Below, in pieces: positions 5,516 to 11,704 of a stretch of DNA of 11,704 nt. The first letter of the stretch is position 1. The number at the start of each line of letters is the position of its first letter. This stretch comes from Candidatus Competibacteraceae bacterium (GTDB taxonomy: Bacteria; Pseudomonadota; Gammaproteobacteria; Competibacterales; Competibacteraceae), in the NCBI GenBank assembly GCA_003527885.1, contig DPWB01000043.1:1-11704 (forward strand). The letters run 5' to 3'. The notes under the pieces were generated by a model. The model did not search any database, had not been told where the DNA came from, and saw nothing but the letters and a program-made list of their open reading frames with translations. The translations under genes were made by a program, and so were the position numbers.

Positions 5516-7075
5516 ATGGGATTCATTTCACACTACGACGACCTGCCGATGGATTGGGTCGGCGATTGGGCGGGGCGGCGCGCGGCCCTGACGCCCCGGC
5601 GCACCGCGCTTTACGACTCCTTCACCGAAAAATCTTACTCTTTTCGAGACCTGGACGACCGGGCCTGCCGGGTGGGAACCTATCTGGCCGATGTCCTCGG
5701 TTTGGGTAAGGGCGATGTGATCAGCTTGATCTGCCGCAACCGCATCGAGGCTATCGACCTTTATCTGGCCTGCGGCAAATTGGGCGTTATCCTGGCTCCG
5801 CTGAGCCAGCGGCTGAAAAAGCCGGAACTGGACGACCTGCTGGGCCGGCTCAAGCCCCGCGTTCTGGTCCACGAAAACGCCTTCGCCGAACTGGTCTCCG
5901 GCCTGGCGCTGCCGGCGTCGGTGCAAAAGGTGCTCGACATCGACGGCGCGCAAAATGAGTTTGAAAACGCCGTCCTGAAGACCGAACCCCGCGCGGTGAA
6001 CGTGCCGCTGGCGCTGAACGACACCTCTCTGTACGTCCATACCGGCGGCACCACCGCCGTGCCGAAAATTTGTATCGTGTCGCACCGGCAGATGGTCTGG
6101 AATTCCTTCGACATCCTCGCCACCGGTATCGTCGGCGCGTTTAGAAGCGTCCTGATCACTTTCCCGTTCTTCCACGTCGGCGGTTGGAACACCTTCACCC
6201 CGCTGCTGCACGCGGGCGTCACCAGCGTGCTGCTGCGCGAGTTCAATCCCGGTTTGATCTTGGAGCTGATCCACGGAGGGCGAGTCGAGAACTTCGGTGC
6301 GGTCGAGGCCATGCTGCAATTTCTGATCGCCCACCCGAAATTCAAAGACACCGATTTTTCCAAGGTGAAAGCGATCACCACCGCCGCCGCGCCGTGTTCC
6401 AAAGCGGTGATGCAAGTGTTTCTCGATAAAGGCATTCCGATCAGCCAGACCTACGGCATGACCGAGGCTGGTCCCTCCAATTTCGCCTACATCGCCCGCA
6501 CGGACTCGATGGAGGAATTACTGGTTAACTCCGCCAGCATCGGCACTTCGATGTTTCATTGCGACGCCAAGATCGTCGATCAAGAATCGGGGCAAGAAGT
6601 CGGGCCGGGCGAGGTCGGCGTGTTATGTATGCGCAGCCCGCACAACTTCGACGGCTATCTGAACGATCCGGCGCGCACCGAAAAGCTCATCAACCGCGAG
6701 GGTTGGGTCTATACCGGCGATCTCGCGGTCAAGGATCAAGACGGGCTGGTGTGTATCAAGGGCCGGGCCGACAACATGTTCATCACCGGCGGCGAAAACG
6801 TCTCGCCGGAGGAGATCGAGCAGGCGTTGATGAAGCACCCCGCCGTGGCCGGGGCGATCTGCGCCGGCGTGCCCGATCCGAAATGGGGTCAGGCGCCGGT
6901 GGCGCTGGTGGTGTTCCACGCGGGCCAAACCGTGGCGGAGGAGGAGCTGAAAACCTTCTGCCGCGAGCACTTGGCCGGTTATAAGGTGCCGAGGGAGATT
7001 CGCTCGGCCGCTGGCTTGCCGCTGACCGGCGCGGGCAAGTTGGACCGTCATGCCTTGGTGGCGATGTTCCCCTGA
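5516..7075 (+). CDS. AMP-forming acyl-CoA synthetase / ligase
   Basis: This 519-residue cytoplasmic enzyme of the ANL superfamily activates a carboxylic acid with ATP to an acyl-adenylate, then transfers the acyl group to CoA. Motifs in order: phosphate-binding loop YVHTGGTTAVPK (173-184), FPFFHVGG aromatic motif, YGMTEAG (313-319), YTGDL (399-403), GRADNMFITGGENVSPEE beginning at about 416 (hinge and A8), and the C-terminal catalytic lysine K508 in PLTGAGKLDR. All catalytic signatures are intact. The phosphate loop has Ala where most members have Gly (GTTAVPK rather than GTTGxPK). Substrate cannot be read from sequence; long- or medium-chain fatty acids, aromatic acids and o-succinylbenzoate-type acids are all possible. 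No thiolase, dehydrogenase or other acyl-pathway gene is adjacent. It stands alone, convergent with the EamA gene. Confidence 0.93.
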   Translation: MGFISHYDDLPMDWVGDWAGRRAALTPRRTALYDSFTEKSYSFRDLDDRACRVGTYLADVLGLGKGDVISLICRNRIEAIDLYLACGKLGVILAPLSQRLKKPELDDLLGRLKPRVLVHENAFAELVSGLALPASVQKVLDIDGAQNEFENAVLKTEPRAVNVPLALNDTSLYVHTGGTTAVPKICIVSHRQMVWNSFDILATGIVGAFRSVLITFPFFHVGGWNTFTPLLHAGVTSVLLREFNPGLILELIHGGRVENFGAVEAMLQFLIAHPKFKDTDFSKVKAITTAAAPCSKAVMQVFLDKGIPISQTYGMTEAGPSNFAYIARTDSMEELLVNSASIGTSMFHCDAKIVDQESGQEVGPGEVGVLCMRSPHNFDGYLNDPARTEKLINREGWVYTGDLAVKDQDGLVCIKGRADNMFITGGENVSPEEIEQALMKHPAVAGAICAGVPDPKWGQAPVALVVFHAGQTVAEEELKTFCREHLAGYKVPREIRSAAGLPLTGAGKLDRHALVAMFP

Positions 7076-7090
7076 GCGTCTCGCTGCCGC

Positions 7091-7143
7091 CGCTTGATCG
7101 GCGAGAAGCGACGCCGCGCCGGCCTCCGCTGGGCGATCAAGCG
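7091..7143. terminator. Inverted repeat between convergent genes, possible bidirectional terminator
   Basis: CGCTTGATCG (7091-7100) and CGATCAAGCG (7134-7143) are perfect 10-bp complements separated by 33 bases. They lie just after the ligase stop and overlap the last codons of the EamA gene. There is no T-run on either strand and the loop is long, so terminator function is uncertain. Confidence 0.3.
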
Positions 7144-8060
7144 CGGTCGGCCAAGACCACGCCCGCCACGCCGCCCGCGATCAGCAGAAAACCCAACGAG
7201 TTGGTGGCGGTCATCGGCTCGCCCAGCGCCAGCGTCGAGGCCAACAAGCCAAAGGCGGGCACGCCCAAACTGGCGAGCGAGGTGGTGATGGCGGGCAGGG
7301 CGCGGTTGATGGTGAGCATCGCCCAAAAGCAAAAGGCGCTGGCCAGCGGGCCGTTGTAGAGCAAGACCCAAGCCAGTTCGCTCGACCAACGCCAGGGCCG
7401 GTCCGCCTCAAAAATCAGCGCCAGCGGTACCAGCAACACCGCCGCCACGCTGAATTGCCACGGTCCCAGCGACAGCGGCGAACCCTGCCAGCGATGGCGG
7501 CGAACTTGGACGATCAAAAGCGCCCACGCCAGCGCGGCGGCGAGCAACAAACCGTTGCCGAGCAACACATGGGGATCGCGCCAGTCGAAGCCGAAGGGGT
7601 TGAACAGCACCGCCACGCCGCCCAGCCCGCACAGCAGGCCGTATAACTTGAGTCGGTTCAGCCGCTCGCCCAACACATAGATCGCCAGCGGCGTCACCCA
7701 CAACGGCGTGGTGTAGGCCAGAATCGCCGACCGACCCGCCGGCACGAATTGCAAACCCACGGTGGTCAGCGCCATGAAGGCGGCCATCTGGAGCGCGCCC
7801 ACCGCCAACACGATCGGCCAGTCCCGCCGGTCGGGAAAGCGCAACTCGCCCAAGGCGGCGGCCACCGCGAACAGGATGATCGCGCCCATCACCATCCGCG
7901 CGGCGGCGAAGCTCAGCGGCGGGATGAACTGCAAGCCGACTTTCATCACCGGCCAGTTCGCGCCCCACAGCACGATCACGAAGCCGAGCAGCACCAACGC
8001 CGCGCGGGGCGATACGCCCGGAGCGTCGGCGGAGGGGTCGTTGTCCGGCAAAGCGGCCAT
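7137..8060 (-). CDS. EamA-family (DMT superfamily) transporter
   Basis: This 307-residue inner-membrane protein is built from two EamA repeats of about five helices each, roughly residues 20-150 and 165-305. Family hallmarks seen are FVIVLWGANWPVMKVGL in the first helix, the end of repeat 1 (AILAYTTPLWVTPLAIYVLGE) and the equivalent end of repeat 2 (SLGVPAFGLLASTLALGEP). Length is normal for the family. Members export or import small metabolites such as amino acids or nucleotide precursors; the substrate here cannot be predicted. No good Shine-Dalgarno sequence precedes ATG 8060, so the exact start is less sure than the identity. It is a stand-alone gene, convergent with the ligase and divergent from the low-G+C gene pair. 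Confidence 0.93.
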   Translation of the reverse strand: MAALPDNDPSADAPGVSPRAALVLLGFVIVLWGANWPVMKVGLQFIPPLSFAAARMVMGAIILFAVAAALGELRFPDRRDWPIVLAVGALQMAAFMALTTVGLQFVPAGRSAILAYTTPLWVTPLAIYVLGERLNRLKLYGLLCGLGGVAVLFNPFGFDWRDPHVLLGNGLLLAAALAWALLIVQVRRHRWQGSPLSLGPWQFSVAAVLLVPLALIFEADRPWRWSSELAWVLLYNGPLASAFCFWAMLTINRALPAITTSLASLGVPAFGLLASTLALGEPMTATNSLGFLLIAGGVAGVVLADRA

Positions 8061-8416
8061 GAGCGGAGTGCTTTAATCCCGGCAGTCAGGTTGCTCGGCC
8101 AGCGAGAGAAGGAAAGCCGTCGTCGCCCCGGCCCGTTCACCGAGGGCGTGGCTCATTTTGAGCCGACCAAATTGGTTCGTACCGTTCCACTGTGAACCGC
8201 ATCGCTACCCGTTCGACCGCCGCCGAGTGGCTGGTCGAGGGCGGAATTGCTGGTCGCTTTAAATTGGTACATAAAATGCCTTCGAGCATTTTAAGAGTAT
8301 AAGGGGTTGGGTGTGCCTTCTATCAAATATCCAAGCCGAGTTCCGTTCAGCGAGAGGAATAAACGCCGCTGTTGAAGCGGAGGCCGAGCGGCGGGTATTT
8401 ATAACGGGGGATAACC
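8061..8416. other. Intergenic region with G+C drop and an AT-rich hairpin
   Basis: No convincing gene is seen in these 356 bp. The first half keeps the G+C-rich character of the neighbourhood. From about 8255 the sequence turns noticeably AT-richer, leading into the two accessory genes. The promoters of the minus-strand EamA gene and the plus-strand secreted-protein gene must lie here, but no clean -35/-10 pair stands out. A TATAAG at 8298-8303 is the best -10 candidate. The hairpin at 8272-8293 is the only strong local structure. Confidence 0.6.
8272..8293. repeat. AT-rich perfect inverted repeat
   Basis: TAAAATGC (8272-8279) and GCATTTTA (8286-8293) are perfect 8-bp complements around the loop CTTCGA. 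The hairpin is about 120 bp upstream of the secreted-protein gene, at the composition change. It could be an operator or mark an insertion edge; no T-run follows on the plus strand, so a terminator is unlikely. Confidence 0.5.
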
Positions 8417-8980
8417 ATGATACCTGACAAAGCATCGATTGTAGGGGCATGTTCAATAGCATTGCTTGCCTTGCTTTCCACGGAAGGAGCCTTCGCCGAA
8501 ACGCTCAGTTCAGACAAAACCGAAGACGATATCCGCTATCTTCTCATTTTTAGAGCAGTACCGCCTCACCAGAAAAAAGAGCGCAATTTTTATGAACTCG
8601 CTCGGGAGATTACGGGCTTTATCGATGGCCGCTTCTTTCCACCAGCGGCAGTCGTAACGAATGAAGAAATCCGCTATAACGTTTTGAAAATTATAAAAAC
8701 CAAAGTTTTGCAAACCACGGATTCCCAACGGTCTCCCCGGTCCTTGAAAAACGGTCGTTATGTCTTGGCTTACAATTCGCTCTATAGGATGTGCGCTCTG
8801 AGTTACACCATCGATATGAAAAGCCCTGGCAAAGGTAGCATTCACTATAGCGATTGCGAAAGCGGCCACAAATATCAATTCCCGATTGCCACCCGTCAAC
8901 CGTTTGCCATCGTGGAAGTGGACTATTTGACGGAGAATATCTTACGCCAAATCTGGGAAGCTCGGCAGCAGAGTCGTTGA
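8417..8980 (+). CDS. Secreted/periplasmic protein of unknown function
   Basis: I do not recognise this 187-residue protein. Residues 1-27 form a Sec signal peptide with a hydrophobic core (SIALLALLSTEG) and an AFA|ET signal peptidase I site after residue 27. A V-G-A-C at 9-12 resembles a lipobox but is too close to the N-terminus to be convincing. The mature part is basic and helical at first (DIRYLLIFRAVPPHQKKERN) and then richer in strands (NGRYVLAYNSLYRMCALSYT). It has two cysteines (in RMCALSY and SDCESG) that could form a disulfide in the periplasm. GGGGG at 8406-8410 gives a good RBS. Base composition is much lower in G+C than neighbouring genes (22 of 60 bases at 8641-8700 by hand count), suggesting acquisition by transfer. 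The peptidase-like gene follows after 49 bp in the same direction, so they are probably one unit. Confidence 0.75.
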   Translation: MIPDKASIVGACSIALLALLSTEGAFAETLSSDKTEDDIRYLLIFRAVPPHQKKERNFYELAREITGFIDGRFFPPAAVVTNEEIRYNVLKIIKTKVLQTTDSQRSPRSLKNGRYVLAYNSLYRMCALSYTIDMKSPGKGSIHYSDCESGHKYQFPIATRQPFAIVEVDYLTENILRQIWEARQQSR

Positions 8981-9029
8981 GGGCCTAAACATTGGCCGCA
9001 CGGTTTAAAACTAATCAGCGAGACTTTAA

Positions 9030-9599
9030 ATGACAACCAAAGCGGTCATTATCGTGCCCTCTCAAGGGAAACATGCCTCCATGTTCAAGGATGTCGCCAA
9101 GTCGTTAAATCGGAAGGTGTACGCCAAGAAAGCGATTATCGTGGAGACCACGGTCAGGGATGTTTTGGGCGTGCTGGTTGTTGGCCTTTACAAATTGGAT
9201 GGTAAAGTTTTTACTTGGGCGGAGGTGAGCAATCTGTCTACTGTCTTGACCATTAGCCACGGCGGTCTTTGCGACGGTCCCAACCTCGCCTCCGAGGAAG
9301 GAGGATACCAACCTTGGGGCTCTACTAGTTGCGATGGAACGCTTTCGTCCGAAGGCGAGAAGTTTTGGAATTCAATAGGTAACGTACTAAAATCCGGCGG
9401 TAAAATCGTTCTGATCGGCTGTTCGATGGGCTCGGGCTCCTACGGCCAAAGCGTGGCCAATGCCGCTAAACGAGCGACGTATGCCTCCGATGGCCTATTC
9501 GCGGCGGCGGATGAAGCCACCACTCTCAAGCATGTCAAGGCCATCGAGAAAGGCTTGGCGATTCGACCGATGAAACGCTTTAATCCAGAAACGACCTGA
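9030..9599 (+). CDS. Clan CD-like cysteine peptidase (caspase/C80/DUF4347-like)
   Basis: This is a 189-residue protein without signal peptide or membrane segment. It shows the two signatures of clan CD folds in the expected order: a hydrophobic strand ending in His-Gly (VLTISHGG, H77) and, 54 residues later, a second hydrophobic strand ending in Gly-Cys (GKIVLIGCSMGSGSYGQ, C131). A helix and a strand with a small-residue turn follow (ANAAKRATYASDGLFAA). This resembles RTX-toxin CPD domains (C80) and DUF4347, in which such His and Cys lie in the active site or its equivalent. I infer a His77/Cys131 dyad; no search was possible. The protein is short, about one peptidase domain alone. The RBS is weak (GCGAG). 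The gene follows the secreted protein by 49 bp and shares its lower G+C. A toxin, effector or processing role is possible but not shown. Confidence 0.7.
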   Translation: MTTKAVIIVPSQGKHASMFKDVAKSLNRKVYAKKAIIVETTVRDVLGVLVVGLYKLDGKVFTWAEVSNLSTVLTISHGGLCDGPNLASEEGGYQPWGSTSCDGTLSSEGEKFWNSIGNVLKSGGKIVLIGCSMGSGSYGQSVANAAKRATYASDGLFAAADEATTLKHVKAIEKGLAIRPMKRFNPETT

Positions 9600-9627
9600 G
9601 ACTGACAGGTGACACGCTGGTTTTTCC

Positions 9628-9657
9628 GGGTTAACCCCTTCGAATCCACGCTCGTGG
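9628..9657. repeat. Two short palindromes after the peptidase-like gene
   Basis: GGGTTAACCC (9628-9637) is a perfect 10-base palindrome. CCACG-CT-CGTGG (9646-9657) is a short inverted repeat. Neither is directly followed by a T-run; an ATTTTTC stretch comes at about 9670. They could contribute to transcript ending, with low confidence. Confidence 0.3.
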
Positions 9658-9727
9658 CAACTCAAGTCGCATTTTTCATGAATCTGAGGTTTTCCTGAAT
9701 GCCTTAAGCCCGATCGCCAGCACGCGA

Positions 9728-9745
9728 CCCTATCCCCTATCCTAT
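9728..9745 (+). repeat. Tandem heptamer CCCTATC
   Basis: CCCTATC occurs at 9728-9734 and again at 9735-9741, followed by a partial CTAT at 9742-9745. The array ends exactly where the HPP-CBS gene remnant begins. Confidence 0.55.
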
Positions 9746-9797
9746 AGCGCGATCCGATCTCATCGCGGGGTTGTGTTCGGAGCTGGCCCGAGGGAGC
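9744..9797 (+). pseudogene. Remnant of the 3' end of an HPP-CBS gene
   Basis: In one frame this stretch reads IARSDLIAGLCSELARGS, aligned with ITQSDLIAGLHSELTRSA at the C-terminus of the HPP-CBS protein. At nucleotide level 9744-9791 matches 5301-5348 at 41 of 48 positions by hand alignment. Five of the seven differences change residues and none shifts the frame. Homology stops sharply at 9743; the preceding bases do not continue the CBS domain. There is no start codon or RBS, and the original stop codon is lost, so this is a gene fragment. It may come from a duplicated paralogue cut by a rearrangement, or be the far copy of a target-site duplication. Confidence 0.7.
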
Positions 9798-9855
9798 GGT
9801 CATAATCAATCTGGAGCCTTAATCTTGAACCGCCCTCACTCGCTTGAGTCGCAAC

Positions 9856-9861
9856 GGGAGG
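9856..9861 (+). promoter_or_regulatory. Ribosome-binding site of the 70-aa gene
   Basis: GGGAGG lies nine bases before ATG 9871. It supports that start over an in-frame TTG at 9844. Confidence 0.55.
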
Positions 9862-9870
9862 CGCAACACG

Positions 9871-10083
9871 ATGAACGACCCTACCGCCAGCCAACAGCAA
9901 GCCGTCAAACTCTCCCGGCCGCCAGAACGCATCACCAGAATCCCGCGCGCGGCGCAAGCTCGGTTGCTGCTGCACGATCCCGAAAGCGATTCATGCTTCG
10001 CGGAGCTCTTGCGCGAGGCGCTGCCGGATGAGGCGGCCCGCTTGGCGTATTTGAATCACTTGGCTTGGGAGGGGCGCTCCTGA
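9871..10083 (+). CDS. Small hypothetical protein, 70 aa
   Basis: I do not recognise this protein. It starts MNDPTASQQQAVKLSRPPER and continues with a charged, probably helical part (RLLLHDPESDSCFAELL, then LPDEAARLAYLNHLAWEGRS). It has no signal peptide and no membrane helix. A good ribosome-binding site, G+C-rich codon use like the flanking genes, and a compact helical composition support a real gene. It lies 155 bp upstream of narK in the same direction, but narK has its own apparent promoter between them. It follows the HPP-CBS remnant, so it may once have been that gene's downstream neighbour. Confidence 0.55.
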   Translation: MNDPTASQQQAVKLSRPPERITRIPRAAQARLLLHDPESDSCFAELLREALPDEAARLAYLNHLAWEGRS

Positions 10084-10165
10084 CGATAAAGCGGTGTTTT
10101 TGCCGAAAGCCGCTGAATCCCTGAACCGACCACGCCGCAGCACCCCGTCCGGCGGGCCTAAAATC

Positions 10166-10179
10166 TTGATCTTGGTCAA
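10166..10179. promoter_or_regulatory. FNR/DNR-type box upstream of narK
   Basis: TTGAT-CTTG-GTCAA matches the FNR-family consensus TTGAT-N4-ATCAA at nine of ten defined positions. The outer bases extend the symmetry (CTTGA...TCAAG). It is centred at 10172.5, about 66 bp before the narK start codon. The 14-bp spacing and its place before a nitrate transporter gene fit oxygen- and/or NO-sensing control by FNR, ANR or DNR proteins; which one is not known. Confidence 0.75.
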
Positions 10180-10201
10180 GGAATCCCGTCGGCGCTACTT
10201 G

Positions 10202-10207
10202 TAATAT
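10202..10207 (+). promoter_or_regulatory. Putative -10 element of the narK promoter
   Basis: TAATAT has four of six bases of the TATAAT consensus. If the transcript starts about 6-7 bp downstream (near 10214), the FNR-type box is centred at about -41.5, the classical class II activator position. A -35 box is not needed in such promoters, and none is evident. Confidence 0.55.
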
Positions 10208-10238
10208 TGCGGATGCAGCATTCTTTGCGAGATCCGCG

Positions 10239-11704
10239 ATGGCCACGCTAAAAAAACAACAAATCTCCGTTCTTACCATGAACACCATGGCCTTCGCGGT
10301 GAACTTCGCCGTGTGGGTCATGTTTTCGGTCATCGGCATCAAGATCAAGGCTGAGCTGAACCTCAACGAAACCGAGTTCGGCCTGCTGGTGGCGACCCCG
10401 ATTCTGACCGGTTCGTTGGTGCGGCTGCCGCTGGGCATCCTCACCGACCGCTACGGCGGGCGGATCGTGTTTTTCATCCAGATGCTGCTGGTGTCGATTC
10501 CCACCTGGCTGGTCTCTTACGCGACGGAGTATTGGCAATATCTGGTGTTGGGGTTGTTCGTCGGGCTAGCCGGTGGCTCGTTTGCGGTCGGCATCGCCTA
10601 CACCTCGACCTGGTTCAGCAAGGAGCGCCAGGGTACGGCGATGGGCATTTTCGGCGCGGGCAACGCCGGCTCGTCGCTGACCAAATTCGTCGCGCCCATG
10701 ATCATCGCCGCCTTCGGTGCGTGGCAGATGGTGCCGAAGGTCTACGCCGTCGCCATGATCGTGATGGCCATACTGTTCTGGTTTTTCACCTACACCGATC
10801 CGCTGCACCAGAAAGACGCGGAGCAAAACCGTGCCCGGCCCAGCCTCGGCCAGCAGTTGCAACCCTTGCTGGATGCGCGGGTCTGGCGCTTCGGGCTGGC
10901 TTACGCTTTCGTGTTCGGCGGCTTCGTGGCGCTGGCCTTGTGGCTGCCGAAATACTACGTCGGCGAATACGGCCTGCCGCTGGCGACCGCCGCTTTTCTG
11001 ACCATCTTCTTCGATCTGCCCTCCGGGGCGATTCGCGCGTTGGGCGGTTGGGCGTCGGACAAGTGGGGCGGCAACGTCGTCACCTGGTGGGTGCTGTGGA
11101 TCAGCCTGGCGTGCCTGTTCCTGCTCAGCTATCCGCCGACCACCATGGTCATTCACGGCATCAAGGGCGATGTCTCGGTCAATCTCGGCATCGGCGTCGT
11201 GTTGTTCACCGTGCTGGCGTTCGTGGTCGGCATGGCCCAGGGCTTCGGCAAGGCCAGCGTCTATCGCAGTCTGGCCGATTATTATCCGACCCAGATGGGC
11301 GTGGTTGGCGGCATCGTCGGCCTGATCGGCGGTTTGGGTGGTTTTGTGATGCCGATCATGTTCGGGGTCGCCGCCGACGCCGTGGGCGTGCGCAGCAGTT
11401 GCTTCATGCTGATGTTCCTGCTGGTGGTGGTCACCATGCTGTGGACCTGGGTGGCCGAAAAGAACGAGCGCGAGGAGATTCTGGAACGGCACGCCGAGGT
11501 GCGCGCCGAACTGGCGAGCGCCAACCTGATCGAGCGGGTCTACCGCCGCCGTCACCTGCTGGCCGACTGGCGGCCGGACGATGAGACGTTCTGGCAATCG
11601 GTCGGACGGCGCATCGCCCACCGTAACCTGTGGCTGTCGATGCCCGCGCTGCTGCTGGCTTTCGCGGTCTGGGTGGTGTGGAGCGTGATCGTGGTCGAAC
11701 TGCC
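10239..11704 (+). CDS. narK: Fused NarK1-NarK2 nitrate/nitrite transporter, 3' end outside window
   Basis: The frame is open from ATG 10239 to the right edge (488 codons visible). Residues about 10-405 form a complete major-facilitator domain of the NarK type. Visible markers are LVRLPLGILTDRYGGR (with the conserved Arg near 62), the first nitrate-signature glycines FGAGNAGSSLTKFVAP near 139, GAIRALGGWASDKWGG, and the second signature run VGGIVGLIGGLGGFVMPI. After about 50 polar residues (ERHAEVRAELASANLIERVY onward) a second transporter start appears: RNLWLSMPALLLAFAVWVVW. This is the layout of fused NarK proteins of denitrifiers. In these the first half acts as a proton-nitrate symporter and the second as a nitrate/nitrite antiporter, supplying membrane nitrate reductase. 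The start has only a weak RBS (GCGAGA). The narGHJI genes would be expected downstream, out of view. Confidence 0.93.
   Translation, partial: MATLKKQQISVLTMNTMAFAVNFAVWVMFSVIGIKIKAELNLNETEFGLLVATPILTGSLVRLPLGILTDRYGGRIVFFIQMLLVSIPTWLVSYATEYWQYLVLGLFVGLAGGSFAVGIAYTSTWFSKERQGTAMGIFGAGNAGSSLTKFVAPMIIAAFGAWQMVPKVYAVAMIVMAILFWFFTYTDPLHQKDAEQNRARPSLGQQLQPLLDARVWRFGLAYAFVFGGFVALALWLPKYYVGEYGLPLATAAFLTIFFDLPSGAIRALGGWASDKWGGNVVTWWVLWISLACLFLLSYPPTTMVIHGIKGDVSVNLGIGVVLFTVLAFVVGMAQGFGKASVYRSLADYYPTQMGVVGGIVGLIGGLGGFVMPIMFGVAADAVGVRSSCFMLMFLLVVVTMLWTWVAEKNEREEILERHAEVRAELASANLIERVYRRRHLLADWRPDDETFWQSVGRRIAHRNLWLSMPALLLAFAVWVVWSVIVVEL

Noticed and set aside
8192..8302. 36-codon GTG-started plus-strand frame in the EamA/secreted-protein gap
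   Set aside because: It is very short, without a ribosome-binding site or recognisable sequence; possibly a decayed fragment but not supportable.
8259..8462. 67-aa minus-strand frame crossing the secreted-protein start
   Set aside because: It runs through the hairpin and the opposite gene's ribosome-binding site and signal peptide, and has no ribosome-binding site of its own.
5301..9791. Integrative mobile element flanked by att repeats
   Set aside because: The flanking 48-bp repeats are suggestive, but no integrase, transposase or other mobility gene lies between them and the repeats are only about 85% identical; kept as an alternative reading of the remnant, not as a feature.
10532..11584. 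Long plus- and minus-strand frames over narK
   Set aside because: They are G+C-driven shadows of the narK frame, which encodes a full transporter with all motifs.

Overview
The window is G+C-rich bacterial chromosome with gene families typical of a nitrate-respiring proteobacterium. A gammaproteobacterium is my best guess (for example a Competibacter-like denitrifier), but this is inference from gene content, since no rRNA or marker gene is present. Ten genes are supported as probably intact within the window limits. Two of these are cut by the window edges, and there is also one short gene remnant.

Layout. (1) 1-460, minus: the start of a glycine-zipper protein gene that runs off the left edge. 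(2) 461-941: a 481-bp orphan region with a phased array of GTCAC half-sites, a Crp-like palindrome and several nested inverted repeats. (3) 942-1942, minus: a small protein gene overlapping by ATGA a NarL/LuxR-type response regulator. It is divergent from (4) 2132-3958, plus, a NarX/DesK-class sensor kinase with a large periplasmic sensing region. The kinase upstream region carries a second copy of the palindrome found in region 2. (5) 4218-5372, plus: an HPP-family membrane protein fused to two CBS domains. (6) 5516-7075, plus: an acyl-CoA synthetase-type AMP-forming ligase, convergent with (7) 7137-8060, minus, an EamA/DMT transporter. (8) 8417-9599, plus: a visibly lower-G+C pair, a secreted protein of unknown function followed by a small protein with a clan CD (caspase/C80/DUF4347-like) His-Gly and Gly-Cys signature. 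(9) 9744-9797: a remnant matching the last codons of the HPP-CBS gene at about 85% nucleotide identity. (10) 9871-10083: a 70-residue unknown protein. (11) 10239 to the right edge: a fused NarK1-NarK2 nitrate/nitrite transporter behind an FNR/DNR-type box placed exactly as in a class II anaerobic promoter.

How they may work together. The kinase, regulator and small overlapping protein form a compact signalling module, possibly autoregulated or under a Crp-family protein. NarK with its FNR-type promoter points to anaerobic nitrate respiration. HPP proteins have been linked to nitrite transport in plastids and cyanobacteria, so the HPP-CBS gene could belong to the same physiology, but that link is inference. 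The secreted-protein/peptidase-like pair looks like an accessory insertion. Together with the adjacent HPP-CBS remnant it marks 5.3-9.8 kb as a rearranged segment.
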